Source of the DNA: Cherax quadricarinatus
Taxonomy: Eukaryota; Arthropoda; Malacostraca; Decapoda; Parastacidae
Assembly: GCF_038502225.1 (NCBI RefSeq)
Contig: NW_027195234.1
Span: forward strand, 194,093-258,092
Direction: 5' to 3'
Length of the DNA: 64,000 nt
The position numbers and the translations under genes were made by a program. The notes beneath the pieces were generated by a model. It was not told the origin of the DNA, ran no database searches, and saw nothing but the letters and a program-made list of their open reading frames with translations. Below, piece by piece: positions 12,376 to 22,854 of the stretch (position 1 is the first letter of the stretch; each line of letters begins with the position of its first letter).

Positions 12376-12848
12376 CATGGGTGGTGAATGTTGCAACAAG
12401 AAGCCTGGAAGCAGTGGAGATGTCGTGTCTGAGGGTAATGTGTAGTGTAAATATTTTGCAGAGAATCCATAGCTTGGTAATTAGGTGGTGGTGTGGGGTT
12501 TCTAAAAGGAGGGGTTACTGAGGTGGTTCGGACATTAAATAGGATGAAACAGAATAGAATGACTTGGAGGGCGCATACATTTGTAGTGTAGTGAAGGCGG
12601 GGTAGAGGTCGTCCTTGGAAAAGTTGGAAGGAAGGTTCGTGTGCGAGGGTCTTAGACTTCCAGTAAGTGTACATGAGGGTGTTAGATAGCAGCAAGTGGA
12701 AAAGGGGTGGGAATATGTTGCAGTTTTATAACCGTAGTGTCGGCGCACCCCTGGCAAGACAGCGATGGAGTGAATGATGAAAGTTTTTTTTTTTTCTGGT
12801 CATCCTGCCTCGTTGGTAAATGGCCGATGTGTTAATAAAAAAAAAAAC
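12376..12848 (+). pseudogene. Decayed 3' end of an RTE-like LINE
   Basis: The sequence follows the 3' end of the LINE at 57972-61556 but is diverged, with small deletions. Matching blocks include the ATGTTGCAAC, GCAGTGGAGATGTCGTGTCT and GAGGTGGTTCGGACAT stretches and the 3' untranslated GGCAAGACAGCGATGGAG. It ends in the conserved CATCCTGCCTCGTTGG hairpin region followed by AATAAAAAAA. The reverse-transcriptase domain is absent because the copy is 5' truncated. The decay suggests an old insertion. Confidence 0.75.
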
Positions 12849-13110
12849 GGTATCCTCAGTTTATTAAACATTTACATTGTTCTCTCTCCGTATGATATTT
12901 ACAGTGTCCTCAGACTATAAAATATTTACAGTGTCCTCCCTCCATGAAACAATTACAGTGTCCTCTCTTAAAACAATCACTCTGTCCTCTGTTTTGAAAC
13001 TTATATTATTCTGTGTCTAGGAATCGCATACATTGTTCTCTGTTGAGGAAGTAGGTAGAGTGTCTTCTGTTTATGTACTATTTACACTGCTGTCTGCGTC
13101 GGAAACGTAA
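12849..13110 (+). repeat. Degenerate tandem repeat of about 32 bp
   Basis: The phrase TTTACAGTGTCCTC and close variants recur every 30-36 bp (for example 12898, 12926, 12951). Copies are poorly conserved and their number is uncertain. Confidence 0.45.
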
Positions 13111-13779
13111 GTTAGATAGATTCAGATTCCCTCATAACACTGGCGAGACAATATAGCAGCATTATGCTTCACTGATGAAGGATTCACAGAATTTGAACCG
13201 GCAATGATACTACATAGTACCAATCTCCTGTACGAGTTCCAATTGGCATTTAATTCCCCTCGAACAATACAAATGTTGATAACAGTGTTGCATTGCTTCC
13301 ATGCCACTTTTCTGCTCATTGCTCTCTGCTAAATTAACTGAAGGCATAATACTGAGAAGGGAAGGGACTAAAGACTTTACATTCGCCAGATTCAGATGCC
13401 AGATGGAAAAGGACTGAAAGAGGAAGTTTAATGCATTATGTTAAGAGATTAAAGAAAACAGTAATGGAGGGAAAACAAGGAACTGGAGTAAAATACAATA
13501 GTAGTGGGAGAAAAAATTCTAATTCTGAAGGGTGATATAAAAAACTGATGGAGGAACAACAAGACTTGAAAAGAAACAGTACTAGAAGGTATAAGAGAAA
13601 GAGGATGATGAAAGGAACTCTAAACAAAAGACAAGAAAATCTAGAGCGAAGAAAAAAAAAAGCGAAGACGACACTATTCGCCGAGTGTCTCTGGACTTGA
13701 TGAGGTGAATGATAATACAGGCTAAGAAAGATGGGTGGCGGGAAAATAAGAGATCAGAGCAATTGTTAGAAACTCTGGT
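13111..13779. other. No recognised feature
   Basis: Purine-rich DNA at 13390-13680 gives short open frames on the opposite strand with no recognisable domains. I see nothing else here. Confidence 0.45.
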
Positions 13780-13962
13780 CGAGAGGATGAGTAGAGAGGA
13801 TGAGTAGAGAGGATGAGTAGAGAGGATGAGTAGAGAGGATGAGTAGAGAGGATGAGTAGAGAGGATGAGTAGAGAGGATGAGTAGAGAGGATGAGTAGAG
13901 AGGATGAGTAGAGAGGATGAGTAGAGAGGATGAGTAGAGAGGATGAGTAGAGAGGATGAGTA
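13780..13962 (+). repeat. 13-bp minisatellite (GTAGAGAGGATGA)n
   Basis: About 14 nearly perfect copies of GTAGAGAGGATGA occur in a row. The period of 13 keeps the minus strand open in several frames (repeating THPLYSSSLLILS), which I attribute to the repeat. Confidence 0.95.
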
Positions 13963-14610
13963 TATAGTAGAAGAAGGTTCTCACTCGGCAAAATATCCCC
14001 AGTCAAATTGACCCTGACAAGAGGATTGGCACGAGGCACGAATACGAGACAGGAACCACTGTTAAAGGGTACTGTCAGAACAGAAAATAAAAAGAAATAG
14101 AGAAAACACCAACAATCACGTGAAGAGAAATTCATAAGAGGTAATAACAGGAGTGAAATCGCATCTTCCAGGTATACAACATTCAAAGCAAACCCTTTTG
14201 AAACCCATGACAACGACTTGAAAATCGAAGGAATTAAAAGGGTGAACAGGGAGAAGCAACTCGAGGGACTGGATACAGGTACACAAGAACACAGGTGGAA
14301 TTAGAAAACACAGGTGAGTCACAGAGAAGTCAGGAAATTATTTCTTCAAATTCAGGTCAAGAAATTAAATTACCTGGACAACGAAATGGTAAAAGCAGGA
14401 TATAAACATATTTTTAGAGCCGATGTGATAGACATCACGAAGCCAGTGTGCAATGATAGTTCAGAATTTTCTTCGATCAAGTCGGAGTGGGTAAGGAATG
14501 CTCAGCAGCGGAGGCCGCCGGTACCGAAGGCTGTGGGAAAAGTTTAGTGCCGACTAGTCTGGCTTCAGCCCTGACAGAGTTATGAAGCTGGAAACAACCT
14601 TCCCCCTTCC
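13963..14610. other. No recognised feature
   Basis: A 77-codon open frame at 14314-14547 has no recognisable domain. It could be degraded LINE 5' sequence because a LINE begins just downstream, but nothing proves it. Confidence 0.35.
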
Positions 14611-14681
14611 AGACACACACACATGCACACACGCGCGCGCACACATACGCACGCAAACACGCACGCGCGCACACACAGAGC
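14611..14681 (+). repeat. (CA)/(CG)-rich dinucleotide repeat
   Basis: Alternating CA and CG dinucleotides form a simple repeat that abuts the 5' end of the recognisable LINE coding sequence. Confidence 0.9.
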
Positions 14682-16106
14682 GGCAGTATGAAAACGACAT
14701 AGCATCGAAAGTCAAGTCTGACTCGAAACTTCTTTATAGCTACATCAGGAAGAAGACAACAGTCAAGGACCAGGTAATCAGGCTGAGGAAAGAAGGCGGG
14801 GAGTTAACAAAAAATGACCAAGTATAATGAGAGGAGCTCAACATGAGATTTCAGGAAGTATTTACAGTGGAGGCTGAAGGGACACTGGGAAGACAAAATA
14901 GTGGGGTACACCAACAAGGGATATACCAACAAGTGTTGGATGAATTACACACAATTGAGGAGGAGGTGAAGAAGCTCCTAAATGACCTTGATACCTCAAA
15001 GACGGTGGGAACAGACATCTCTCCGTGGGTCCTTAGAGAGGGAGCAGACACACTATATGTGCCACTAACCAAAATCTTCAACACTTCCCTTGAAACTGGG
15101 CAACAACCTGAAGTATGGAAGAAGGCAAATGTAGTCCCCCATCTTTAAGGAGACAGAAATAAAGAACTAAACTATAGACCAGTGTCACTGACGTGTATAG
15201 TATGCAAAGTCATCGAGAAGATTATCAGGAGGAGTGGGGTGGAGCATCTGGAGCGGAACAAGATTATAAACGACAGGCAGCACGGATTCATGGAAGGCAA
15301 ATCCTAGAGTTTTATGACAAGGTAACTGATGTAAGAAATGAGAGGGAGTGGTGGGTTGATTGCATTTTCTTGGACTGCAAGAAGGCCTTCGACACAGTTC
15401 CTCACAAGAGATTAGTACAGAAGCTAGAGGATCAGCCACATATAACAGGAAGGATACTGCAATGGATCAGAGAATACCTAACAGTGAGGCAACAGCGAGC
15501 CATGGTCCGTGAGCAGGTATCACAGTGGGCGCCTGTGACGAGCAGGGTCAAACAGGGGTCAGTCCTGGGACCAGTGCTATTCTTGGTATATGTGAATGAC
15601 ATGACAGAACAGATAGACTCAGAAGTGTCCCTGTTTGCAGATGATGTGAAGTTAATGAGGAGAATTAAATCAGATGCGGACCAGACAGGTCTACAAACAG
15701 ACCTGGACAGGCTTGATGCGTGGTCCAGAAACTGGCTCCTAGAATTTAACCCCGCCAAATGCAAAGTCATGAAGATTGGAGAAGGGCAAAGAAGACTGAG
15801 TGGAATAGACAAGGTGGACAGAGACAGGATGTTCCAGAGATGGGACACAGAAACAAGGGGTAACAATTGGAAGCTGAAGACTCAGATGAGTCAGAGGGAT
15901 GTTAGGAAATATTCCTTCAGCCACAATGTTGCTAGGAAGTGGAATAGTATGGCAAGCGATGTAGTGGAGGCAGGAACCATATATAGTTTTATGACGAGGT
16001 ATGATAAAGCTCATGGAGCAGGAAGAGGGAGGACCCAGTAGCGGTCAGTGAAGAGGCGGGACCAGGAGCTGAGTCTCGACCCCCGCAACCACAATTAGGT
16101 GAGTAC
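14682..16106 (+). pseudogene. CR1/L2-like LINE reverse transcriptase, broken
   Basis: This is a non-LTR retrotransposon polymerase fragment. The pre-RT region (14690-15150) reads into NYRPVSL-like sequence near 15174-15191. Palm motif A is FLDCKKAFDTVPH near 15369, motif B region is KQGSVLGPVLF near 15550, and the catalytic motif LFADDVKL near 15632 keeps both aspartates. The thumb region LLEFNPAKCKVM follows at about 15740. The frame is interrupted by TAA TGA near 14825, TAA at 15146, and a stop plus frameshift near 15300. Sequence between about 15790 and 15900 appears deleted, because the C-terminal NVARKWNSMASDVV segment follows too soon. The tail (GACCCCCGCAACCACAATTA, then GGTGAGT) runs into (AC)n. 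The CR1/L2 versus jockey assignment is from motif memory. Confidence 0.85.
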
Positions 16107-16125
16107 ACACACACACACACACAAA
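16107..16125 (+). repeat. (AC)n tail split by an insertion
   Basis: The short AC tract following the LINE tail is matched by another at 17880-17912, with the Penelope-like element between them. Confidence 0.8.
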
Positions 16126-17876
16126 TAACAAAAAAGGCATAATAGCGTGATTGGAAAGATACATAGAAGAGAGGAGCTTACAACGACGTTTCGGTCCGAC
16201 TTGGTCCATTTACAAAGCTGCACTAACAAAAGGGAGAGGAGGGGGGAGTATATATACGCCTGGAGGTGGTGGTAGTAGTAGTAGTGAAGGTAGAAGGTAG
16301 TAGTGGTGGAGCCAGTCAAATACTATGAAAGTGGAGCACGGCAAGAGATAGGTGCCCACACAGGGTAGGAAAAAGAACACAGAGGGGGGGGGGAAATAAT
16401 AAAGGAACAAATACCCTGGGCAGAAGACAACCCAAAGGAGAAAGAGGTAAGAGAAAGGGGGAAGAGGGAGAAGAAAAAGGAATCAGGTTAAGTCACGGGT
16501 GTTCTGAAGTTTGGAGCATTTTACAATATAGTGAGAAAAGAAGGCATCTACATAGACGAAGCCAGGACTAAGATTCTTACAAGGAAAGTTGTGCATAAGG
16601 AAGGATTCAACCAGACGGCGACTGTGAAAGTTGGAAGTAGGGTAGACAGATTTAGCAGAAGACCAGTCAGTAAGATGACCGCGATCTCTGACGTGACAGA
16701 AAAGAGCATTGTTGGTGTCGGCAAGCCTAACACTACTTTTGTGCTCCCTAAGTCTGTCAGAAAGAGATCGGTCAATTTCTCCAAAGTACTGAAGAGGACA
16801 AGAGGAACAGGAAATAGAGTAGACATCAGCAGCATCTGTAGAGGGAGGAGAGGTATGAACAAGATTAGTGCGAACAGAGTTAGTCTGGCGGAAAGTAAGT
16901 TTGATGTCTAAGGAACGGAGAGAGTTGTTGAGATTAGAAAGACCGGAAATGTAGGGAAGGCAGAGGAAAGGAGAGTTAACAGGAGTGTTTGGGAGAGAAG
17001 AAATTCCGGTTAGCACTTGAGAAGGCCGAGTCTATGAAATGGGAAGGGTAGCCAAGACGGAAAAATGAATTATGAAGAGTAGAAATTTCTGATTCATGGA
17101 ACTGAGGATCACAAATGAGTTGAGCACCAAGAAAGAAGGATATAAGAACACTTTTCTTGACAGAGGAAGCATGATAAGAAAAGTAGTGAATGTACATGCC
17201 ACTGTGCATAGGTTTGCGGTACACAGAAAAGGCAAAACTTGTATCTGAGCGGTGCACATGGACATCAAGGAAAGGAAGCAAGGAATTAGATTCCCATTCA
17301 CCTTTAAACTTAATGGAAGAGGCAAGATTATTAAGAGCATCAAGAAAAGATTGGAAGAGAGTAGGTTCATGAGGCTACAGAGCAAAGATGCTATGAACAT
17401 AGCGGAGCCAGAGTGAAGGACGCACATCAACAGTAGGAAGAACAGGAGAGAGAGTTAAGCCCACAGCGACACCGAAGGTTTGAGACCAATATGTACCTTG
17501 GAAGGAAAAGGAATTAAAATCCACAAAAAGGCGGATAAGATCAAGAAAGATATCTGTAGGTATAAGGAGATGAAGAAACCCTTCATTGGCTCTCTAAGAA
17601 AATCAAGGACATCACCAAGAGGAACATTGGTGAAAAGGGACTCAACGTCAAGACTAAGCATCTTACAGGTTGGGAGAGAGCGAACCCGTTCAATGAAGTT
17701 TTGAGTGACGGAGGTGGGCAGGAGAAAAAGTACCAAGAAAGGGAGTGAGGGTTTTGGCGAGCTCAGAAGCAAGAGAATAAGAGACAGAACCTTCTCGTTA
17801 GTATGACTTTATAAATTGTCCAAGTTGGACCGAAACGTCGTCTTAAGCTCCTCTCTTCTATGTGCGGGTTATTTGT

Positions 17877-17879
<3 letters not shown>
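16126..17879 (-). pseudogene. Penelope-like element (RT + GIY-YIG), broken
   Basis: Read on the minus strand, the order is reverse transcriptase then GIY-YIG endonuclease, the arrangement typical of Penelope-like elements. Motif A is LSLDVESLFTNVPL near 17640. The downstream RT region LPFLDVHVHRSD...FSVYRKPMHSGMYIHYFSYH lies at 17280-17170. The endonuclease (about 16870-16500) shows VYSISCSSCPLQYFGE, RLREHKSSVR and CHVRDRGHLTDWSSAK. The catalytic YVDD box is replaced by YVHS at about 17390-17401, and a stop follows within it, so this copy cannot be active. Several frame changes separate the blocks. Its ends are related inverted sequences (16161-16208 and 17818-17868), each containing a GTCC...GGACC hairpin followed by GAAACGTCGT in the inward-reading sense. 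Confidence 0.87.

Positions 17880-17912
<33 letters not shown>
17880..17912 (+). repeat. (CA)n microsatellite
   Basis: This pure CA tract borders the right end of the Penelope-like element and probably continues the tract at 16107-16125. Confidence 0.95.
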
Positions 17913-17917
<5 letters not shown>

Positions 17918-18084
17918 GTGCATATAGACGAGTGTGTGCGTGTTCTTTATAAATAGTACACATAGTATTATGAGTGAACGTTTTGTTTACTCATACTTCT
18001 AATTAGTTTTAAAATGTTAATGATACATTCCATAAGTTTAGTGCGAGAACATTCAAACTCGAAATTTTACTAATATTAATACGA

Positions 18085-18300
18085 CACACATGCAACTGTT
18101 AGGTAACTATCCCGAAACGTTTCGCCTGTACAGAGGCGAATACAAAGGAGATAGCAGAAGCAGTAGTGGTGTAAAGACGATGTTATCAGTCCATCACCCT
18201 CGAAGACGTAGTTCTGTGGTGGTCAGTCCCTCAGCCTGAAGAAGTTCTGCTCCTCCGTTCTGTTGCTGAAGCAACAGAACGCAGGCGGAGAAAATCATGA
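18085..18300 (-). mobile_element. Penelope-type terminal sequence with hairpin-GAAACG
   Basis: On the minus strand the sequence has TTCGCCTCTGTACAGGCGAAA then CGTTTCGGG (about 18119-18148): a short GCCT/AGGC hairpin followed by GAAACG, like the inverted-repeat elements at 22.6, 51.8 and 53.0 kb. The CTGATGA box is not recognisable. A perfect 10-bp hairpin, TTCTGTTGCT-GA-AGCAACAGAA, lies at about 18258-18279. I cannot define its ends. Confidence 0.5.
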
Positions 18301-18869
18301 GAGCTGAAGATGTGGGACTCGCTAGCAGAAGGTAATGGCTGAGAGGCAGTATAGCAAAACTACTGGGTATGTCTTTTTCGAATCCAATCTTTCTTACTCT
18401 TAACAGTTGGTCATGCAAAAAGTTGTCGAGAATGTTCTCTGTATTAAAATACCGCTGTATTGCAGTGCCTGATAGTGTGAATATGATAATGGTATTACAT
18501 TATCCTATATATATTGAAATAGTTAAGAACTTGGAATCGTTGGAGTCAGGTCAATTCCTGGAGAATGTCTTTTCTGATCGGCTTCAAACCCTAAATATGG
18601 GTGAATCTTCATAAAACGTATTTTTGTATTAATTTTGTCCTGTTGGGGTGCCAGTGTGTCATTTTGTGCCACTTTCATCAAATAAGATCTTTTAAAAAAT
18701 CAAAATCAAATATAGGATTGAAGAGAATTTTAAAAATAACATAAGTAAGAATAAAAAAAAAATATTTTTCGAGAGTTTCACACGAACAATACTGTTTGCA
18801 ATCTCACGAATTCTCGTTAATTTCTTAAGAACACCTTACTCGACTGTCTTAAAAAAAATTAACGATTGT
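18301..18869. other. No recognised feature
   Basis: AT-rich unique DNA with short open frames only; no element or gene is recognisable. Confidence 0.45.
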
Positions 18870-19172
18870 ATACTGTATAACTCGATCGGTAGCGCACTCA
18901 GCTCACACACTGAGGTCCGGAGTTCGAATCATCTTCGGTACGGCTGGAAAACATTAGGGACGTGTTTGATAAGACACCTGCTGTCTCTGTTCACCCATCA
19001 GTGTAAAATGGGTATCATCCTGGTGTGGGTATCATCCTGGGACAAAACTGACCTAATTTGCCAGAAATGCTCAGTATAACAAGTGGCTTTCCATATAGTA
19101 GTATGTCATTGATGTCAGCTATGGTCTGTATATCTTGTACATGTACTTGTAGTAAATATATATAATAATTTC
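18870..19172 (+). mobile_element. tRNA-derived SINE
   Basis: The 5' part has a tRNA-like A box region (CTCGATCGGTAGCGC) and a B box (GAGTTCGAATC at 18920-18930), as expected of an internal pol III promoter. The body (GGACAAAACTGACCTAATTTG and the following TGTACATGTACTTGTAG) ends in an AT-rich (TATATAATAATT) tail. I recognise this from memory as a common crayfish SINE. The acceptor stem does not pair well, so this is not a functional tRNA gene. Confidence 0.8.
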
Positions 19173-19389
19173 ATTGGATCATCTGCATGTGTGGCTGCAC
19201 AACGCTGTACACAGGATTGCATTATTTTGCCTTGTTGCTTGTGAGGGCTCTTGATCCAAGGATCAATGTCTCCCATTCCAGAGGCGCTGTATAACACCTA
19301 CACGTTTATCTCTCTTCTCTGAAAAGTTATCATGTGGCAATTTTTGGTATCGTAGGTAAAATCAACTTAACGTTCTTTTAATTTTTTGA

Positions 19390-19570
19390 GCCAACGAGAC
19401 CGTTAACCCCTTTTTTATGTATATTAAGAGCTAAACCCGTAGAATTTTACGACGCATGTAGTGGGGGGGGGTAATGTGGAAGGTATTCAGGCTTAATTCA
19501 GGGAACTGGGGCACAGATCCAATTCCCTAGATCAAGAGCCCTTCTTAAGCATCCTTCAGAGGAGGTCATT
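19390..19570 (-). mobile_element. Dispersed SINE-like repeat, minus copy
   Basis: This is the reverse-complement relative of 40618-40797. Shared blocks are GGCTTAATTCAGGGAACTGG, GCACAGATCCAATTCCCTAG and the poly-G run at 19464. Two copies in opposite orientation establish it as interspersed. Confidence 0.7.
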
Positions 19571-19897
19571 CTTAGAGAAAAGTTTGGGTTAATTTTGGCC
19601 ATTGGAAATTTTATTTTTTCCGTAAAACAAATTGGAAACACTATAATACGGCTTAACATAAGCGATATTTTTTTTTATTTGTTCTGTGAATGTCCAAATT
19701 TTTCATATTTTTAATAAAATTACAATGTTAATTTCCGTATGATGATTTGTAAATGACTCTCCCGATTTCCTTCAAACTTCAGTGTTAATTTAACTTTATT
19801 ATTAAATTTTGCCGCAGTCATCGTACACTGACTGAAATTCAATTATTTTTATTGTTGTAACTAATGATGAAAATGATAAATATAATGATAGTAGTTG

Positions 19898-19903
<6 letters not shown>
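19571..19903. other. No recognised feature
   Basis: AT-rich sequence without coding potential or element ends that I can identify. Confidence 0.45.
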
Positions 19904-19969
<66 letters not shown>

Positions 19970-19976
19970 TAATAAT
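19904..19976 (+). repeat. (ATA)n microsatellite
   Basis: About 24 copies of the AAT/ATA triplet with one CAA interruption near 19967. It may be the tail of an old SINE. Confidence 0.95.
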
Positions 19977-20304
19977 AATGAAGAATATTTTCGATAATAG
20001 TAGTTTCACTGGAATAATGGAATCTCATTACACTGTAAATTAAGCCTCTAATGAGTACGGACAACTGGAGGCAAAATATGTAAATTAATCAGCAGTTCTC
20101 TGAGCCTCGTTAGCTACGATTTTATGATTTTTTTTCCTACCCATTTTAGCTAAATACGTTGAAAAATTCCAGACAAATGACCACTCTAGACATTATGCTG
20201 CCTTCTGTAATAATATGTTAATATTTAGAGCCTGTGAAAATGTAATGGTTCCACTATCTTATTTTACGTGATTTAGGTCACCGTAGATTTTGTGTTATCT
20301 GTTA

Positions 20305-20375
<71 letters not shown>

Positions 20376-20673
20376 CTACCTATTAATGAACACCTATTTG
20401 TAGTACTCTGTTAAATATACTTTTTTAAATTTCCAGTAGCTGCAACATTTGCCTCCTTCGATGCATTACATTAATCAATGAATATGTCTGAGATGAATAT
20501 ACACTATTACTCCTTCCACTCCACTTTTACCTTAATTAGCAACCGTGGGCTTTAGTTATCCGTGTTCCACTTTCGTGTCCTTTCTAGATTTTATATATAG
20601 CTATCAATACCGTGGGCATTATTAATAATCTCGCCCTTCCACAGTAGTTCACAGTGTTAAACACTGCTAGCCA
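19977..20673. other. AT-rich DNA with a (GA)n microsatellite
   Basis: A pure GA tract occupies about 20308-20372. The remainder contains no gene or element I can support. Confidence 0.6.
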
Positions 20674-20779
20674 GTCCGTAGCTCTACTCTGGTTGGGAGT
20701 GCACACAATCTGTAGCTCTTCTCTGGTTGGGAGTGCACACAACCTGTAGCTCTTCTCTGGTTGGGAGTGCACACAAACA
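20674..20779 (+). repeat. 34-bp tandem repeat, three copies
   Basis: Three copies of a unit beginning GTAGCTCTTCTCTGGTTGGG and ending TGCACACAA follow one another. The first differs by one A for T substitution. Confidence 0.9.
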
Positions 20780-21524
20780 CCTTACCATTTCACCATCAAT
20801 TTATTCGAAGTGTGTTTTATAATTTTCTGGTTTATAATTTGTGACCTGGGGCCACAAGTAGGTCAACTAGGGTCAATAGGTCAATTTCCACTATACTTCA
20901 ATCACTTTTCATAATATCGCATGATATTAACTTTTACGTAGCACAAAAAAACTCTCATAATGCTTGATATCATATTCTGCTGAGCAATCAAGGGCACATG
21001 GGACTGATTTTTACTGTAACAATACGAATAATCATCAGTACTAAGACACCACGTTATATATCGAGGTAATGGATTAGAGAATGGATGGAGGGAGGGAGGA
21101 GTGGAAGGCGGGAGCCGCCTTTATCAGGTAATGTGAGAGCTGTACTGGAACCTCATGGAACCTCATTACACTAACGCTAAACCTCACACACTACACCTAC
21201 CTTCTACACTATAGCAGAATAATCATATAACAGGGACAGTGAACATGCTCCACTCTATTACAGTACACTTGTACAACAGTACACTTGGTTAAAGAGAAAT
21301 GGATCGGATATTAAGATTAGCCAGGAATGGTACTCAATTTGAGACAGGGTATACAGTTTGCTTACGATATCGGATATTCTATTTACAGAACAGAGTCTGT
21401 AGGACAGTTCATCTCTAAGAACTCAGTGAGCCTTTAGCAACAGGTCCTAAGACCCCACACTAGTCTTAGATACCTCCTCCGGCAGAGAGCACTGCATCTA
21501 GTGTCAGTTATCTCGCCTGAAGTT
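20780..21524. other. No recognised feature
   Basis: Unique-looking sequence with a small purine-rich patch at 21085-21115; no coding region is evident. Confidence 0.4.
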
Positions 21525-21625
21525 TACCTGGAGGGTATTCCGGGGATCATTGCCTCCCTTCGGCCCGGTCCATGACCAGGCCTCCTTGTGGATCAGGGCC
21601 CGGCAGGAGTTCTGCACCTGGCTAG
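21525..21625 (-). mobile_element. LINE 3' tail fragment
   Basis: TTTACCTGGAGGGTATTCCG followed by CCCGGTCCATGACCAGGCCT matches the reverse complement of the LINE tail at 43600-43690 and the minus copy at 50880-51120. Only the extreme 3' end is present. Confidence 0.7.
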
Positions 21626-21874
21626 TTCTCTGCCCTAAACCCCTCTTTTAGCTGTTCCCTTGTGCGTATATGATCCTACAGACAACCCCCTCTTAACTCC
21701 AAAGCTCCGGTGTTACCCACTATTCAGGTACACCAGGTGTGCGTTACACAGATCCGAGAAAAATCACATGACACTACTCCTTCAGCAATGTTCGCTTGCC
21801 CGTGTGATCTGACCCAGATCAGCATTGGTCAGTAATCACGACCTGCTAATATTTATCATTAACAACACACGTAT

Positions 21875-22200
21875 GCTGGATTGTGTGCGGCCAGCAATAA
21901 TAGCCTGGTTGATCAGACTCATTTACCTGGAGGCCTGGTGAAGGACTGGGCAGCAAGAGCATTGACAGGCTGAGGTGTTATCGTACCTTGGCTCATTTCA
22001 AAGCCCAGCCCTAAGGCATACTACTACCCCCAGAATGCGACCCACAGCAGTCTACTAACACCCAGGTACCTACTTACTGGTAGGTGAACAGGGGCAGCAT
22101 GTGTAAGGAAACATGCCCAACGTTTCCACCAGGCCAGGAATCGAACCACGGATACTCGGTACGCGAGCCGAGCGTGCAACCAACCAAGCCACGGGACACT
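21875..22200 (-). mobile_element. tRNA-derived SINE adjoining a LINE-type tail
   Basis: On the minus strand from about 22200 the sequence is tRNA-like, with B box GGTTCGATTCC at 22147-22137. A body follows with TGTTTCCTTACACATGCTGC and CAGTAAGTAGGTACCTGGGT. The far end (21875-21970) contains, on the plus strand, GTGTGCGGCCAGCAATAATA and GCCTGGTTGATCAG, the tail motif of the LINE at 43560. The two parts may be one composite or two adjacent insertions. Confidence 0.7.
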
Positions 22201-22606
22201 CTTGCAACGGCCTCCGGGTAGACTCCAGATAGAACACACTTGCTTGCATTTTCCTCTCAAAGAAAATTCTTTATTCCCCTGTAATAGTTTGATTTTAAAA
22301 TTTGATATATTTTGCAGTTTCCATCGAGTCTTTCTTGGGGAGATCTATCAGTCTTTCTAAAAGTTTAGGGAATTACAATCTTCCCATACAGTTCTTTCTT
22401 GAACAATTTCTGTAACTCTGTCATGATAACAAATTTGATAAACATGAATATTCAGATTGAAAAGGAAATTATTTACTCCAAGGGCCTATCTTCAATGTGC
22501 TGAAATTAAACTTTTTGCAGTCAAATCCTAGACAGTACAGTTCTTTTGGACAGTTTTTAAAAACCCAAGGCACTGTAATTCACCTGTCTGTCGAGTATTG
22601 GAATTC
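22201..22606. other. No recognised feature
   Basis: AT-rich unique DNA. Its right end (22607-22618) is the target site of the next element. Confidence 0.4.
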
Positions 22607-22681
22607 ACTACATAAAATTGATTGTAGATGAATGGTTCACAGAACCGACACGTTGATAAATTAGACATGTGCAACTCTTGG

Positions 22682-22733
22682 GTATCTTTATTAAGGAAAC
22701 GTTTCGCCACACAGTAGCTTCATCAGTCCATAC
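22682..22733 (-). ncRNA. Candidate hammerhead ribozyme, left arm
   Basis: On the minus strand: stem I strand GTATGGA, core CTGATGA (22726-22720), stem II GCTAC-TGT-GTGGC (with one G-U pair), core GAAAC (22705-22701), then GTT and the second stem I strand TCC...ATAC. GGA:TCC and GTAT:ATAC pair around a 9-nt internal loop, which fits type I hammerheads described in Penelope-like elements. Stem III would be minimal (ACGT is self-complementary), so cleavage might need a dimer. This is structural inference only. Confidence 0.6.
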
Positions 22734-22802
22734 ACAGGAGAAACTTGAAGAACAGGAGGAGAATGAGGTAATCAATCCCTCAACCTTGAGTCGATGTGGT
22801 CA

Positions 22803-22854
22803 GTATGGACTGATGAAGCCACTGTGTGGCGAAACGTTTCCTTAATAAAGATAC
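22803..22854 (+). ncRNA. Candidate hammerhead ribozyme, right arm
   Basis: GTATGGA (22803-22809) is followed by CTGATGA (22810-22816), a perfect 5-bp stem II GCCAC-TGT-GTGGC (22818-22830), GAAAC (22831-22835), GTT (22836-22838), then TCC and ATAC (22851-22854) that pair back to GGA and GTAT. All core bases expected of a hammerhead are present. It faces the left-arm copy in the opposite orientation. Confidence 0.62.

Noticed and set aside
13722..14213. 163-codon minus frame with THPLYSSSLLILS repeats
   Set aside because: Most of it is the 13-bp minisatellite; the rest has no domain.
15193..15302. N-terminal 36 codons of the 282-codon frame in the CR1-like LINE
   Set aside because: The LINE protein is encoded in a different frame here (the RPVSL to HGFMEG segment), so this start is out of frame and spurious.
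18870..18945. Functional tRNA gene
   Set aside because: A- and B-box-like motifs are present, but the acceptor and anticodon stems do not pair convincingly and a SINE body follows.
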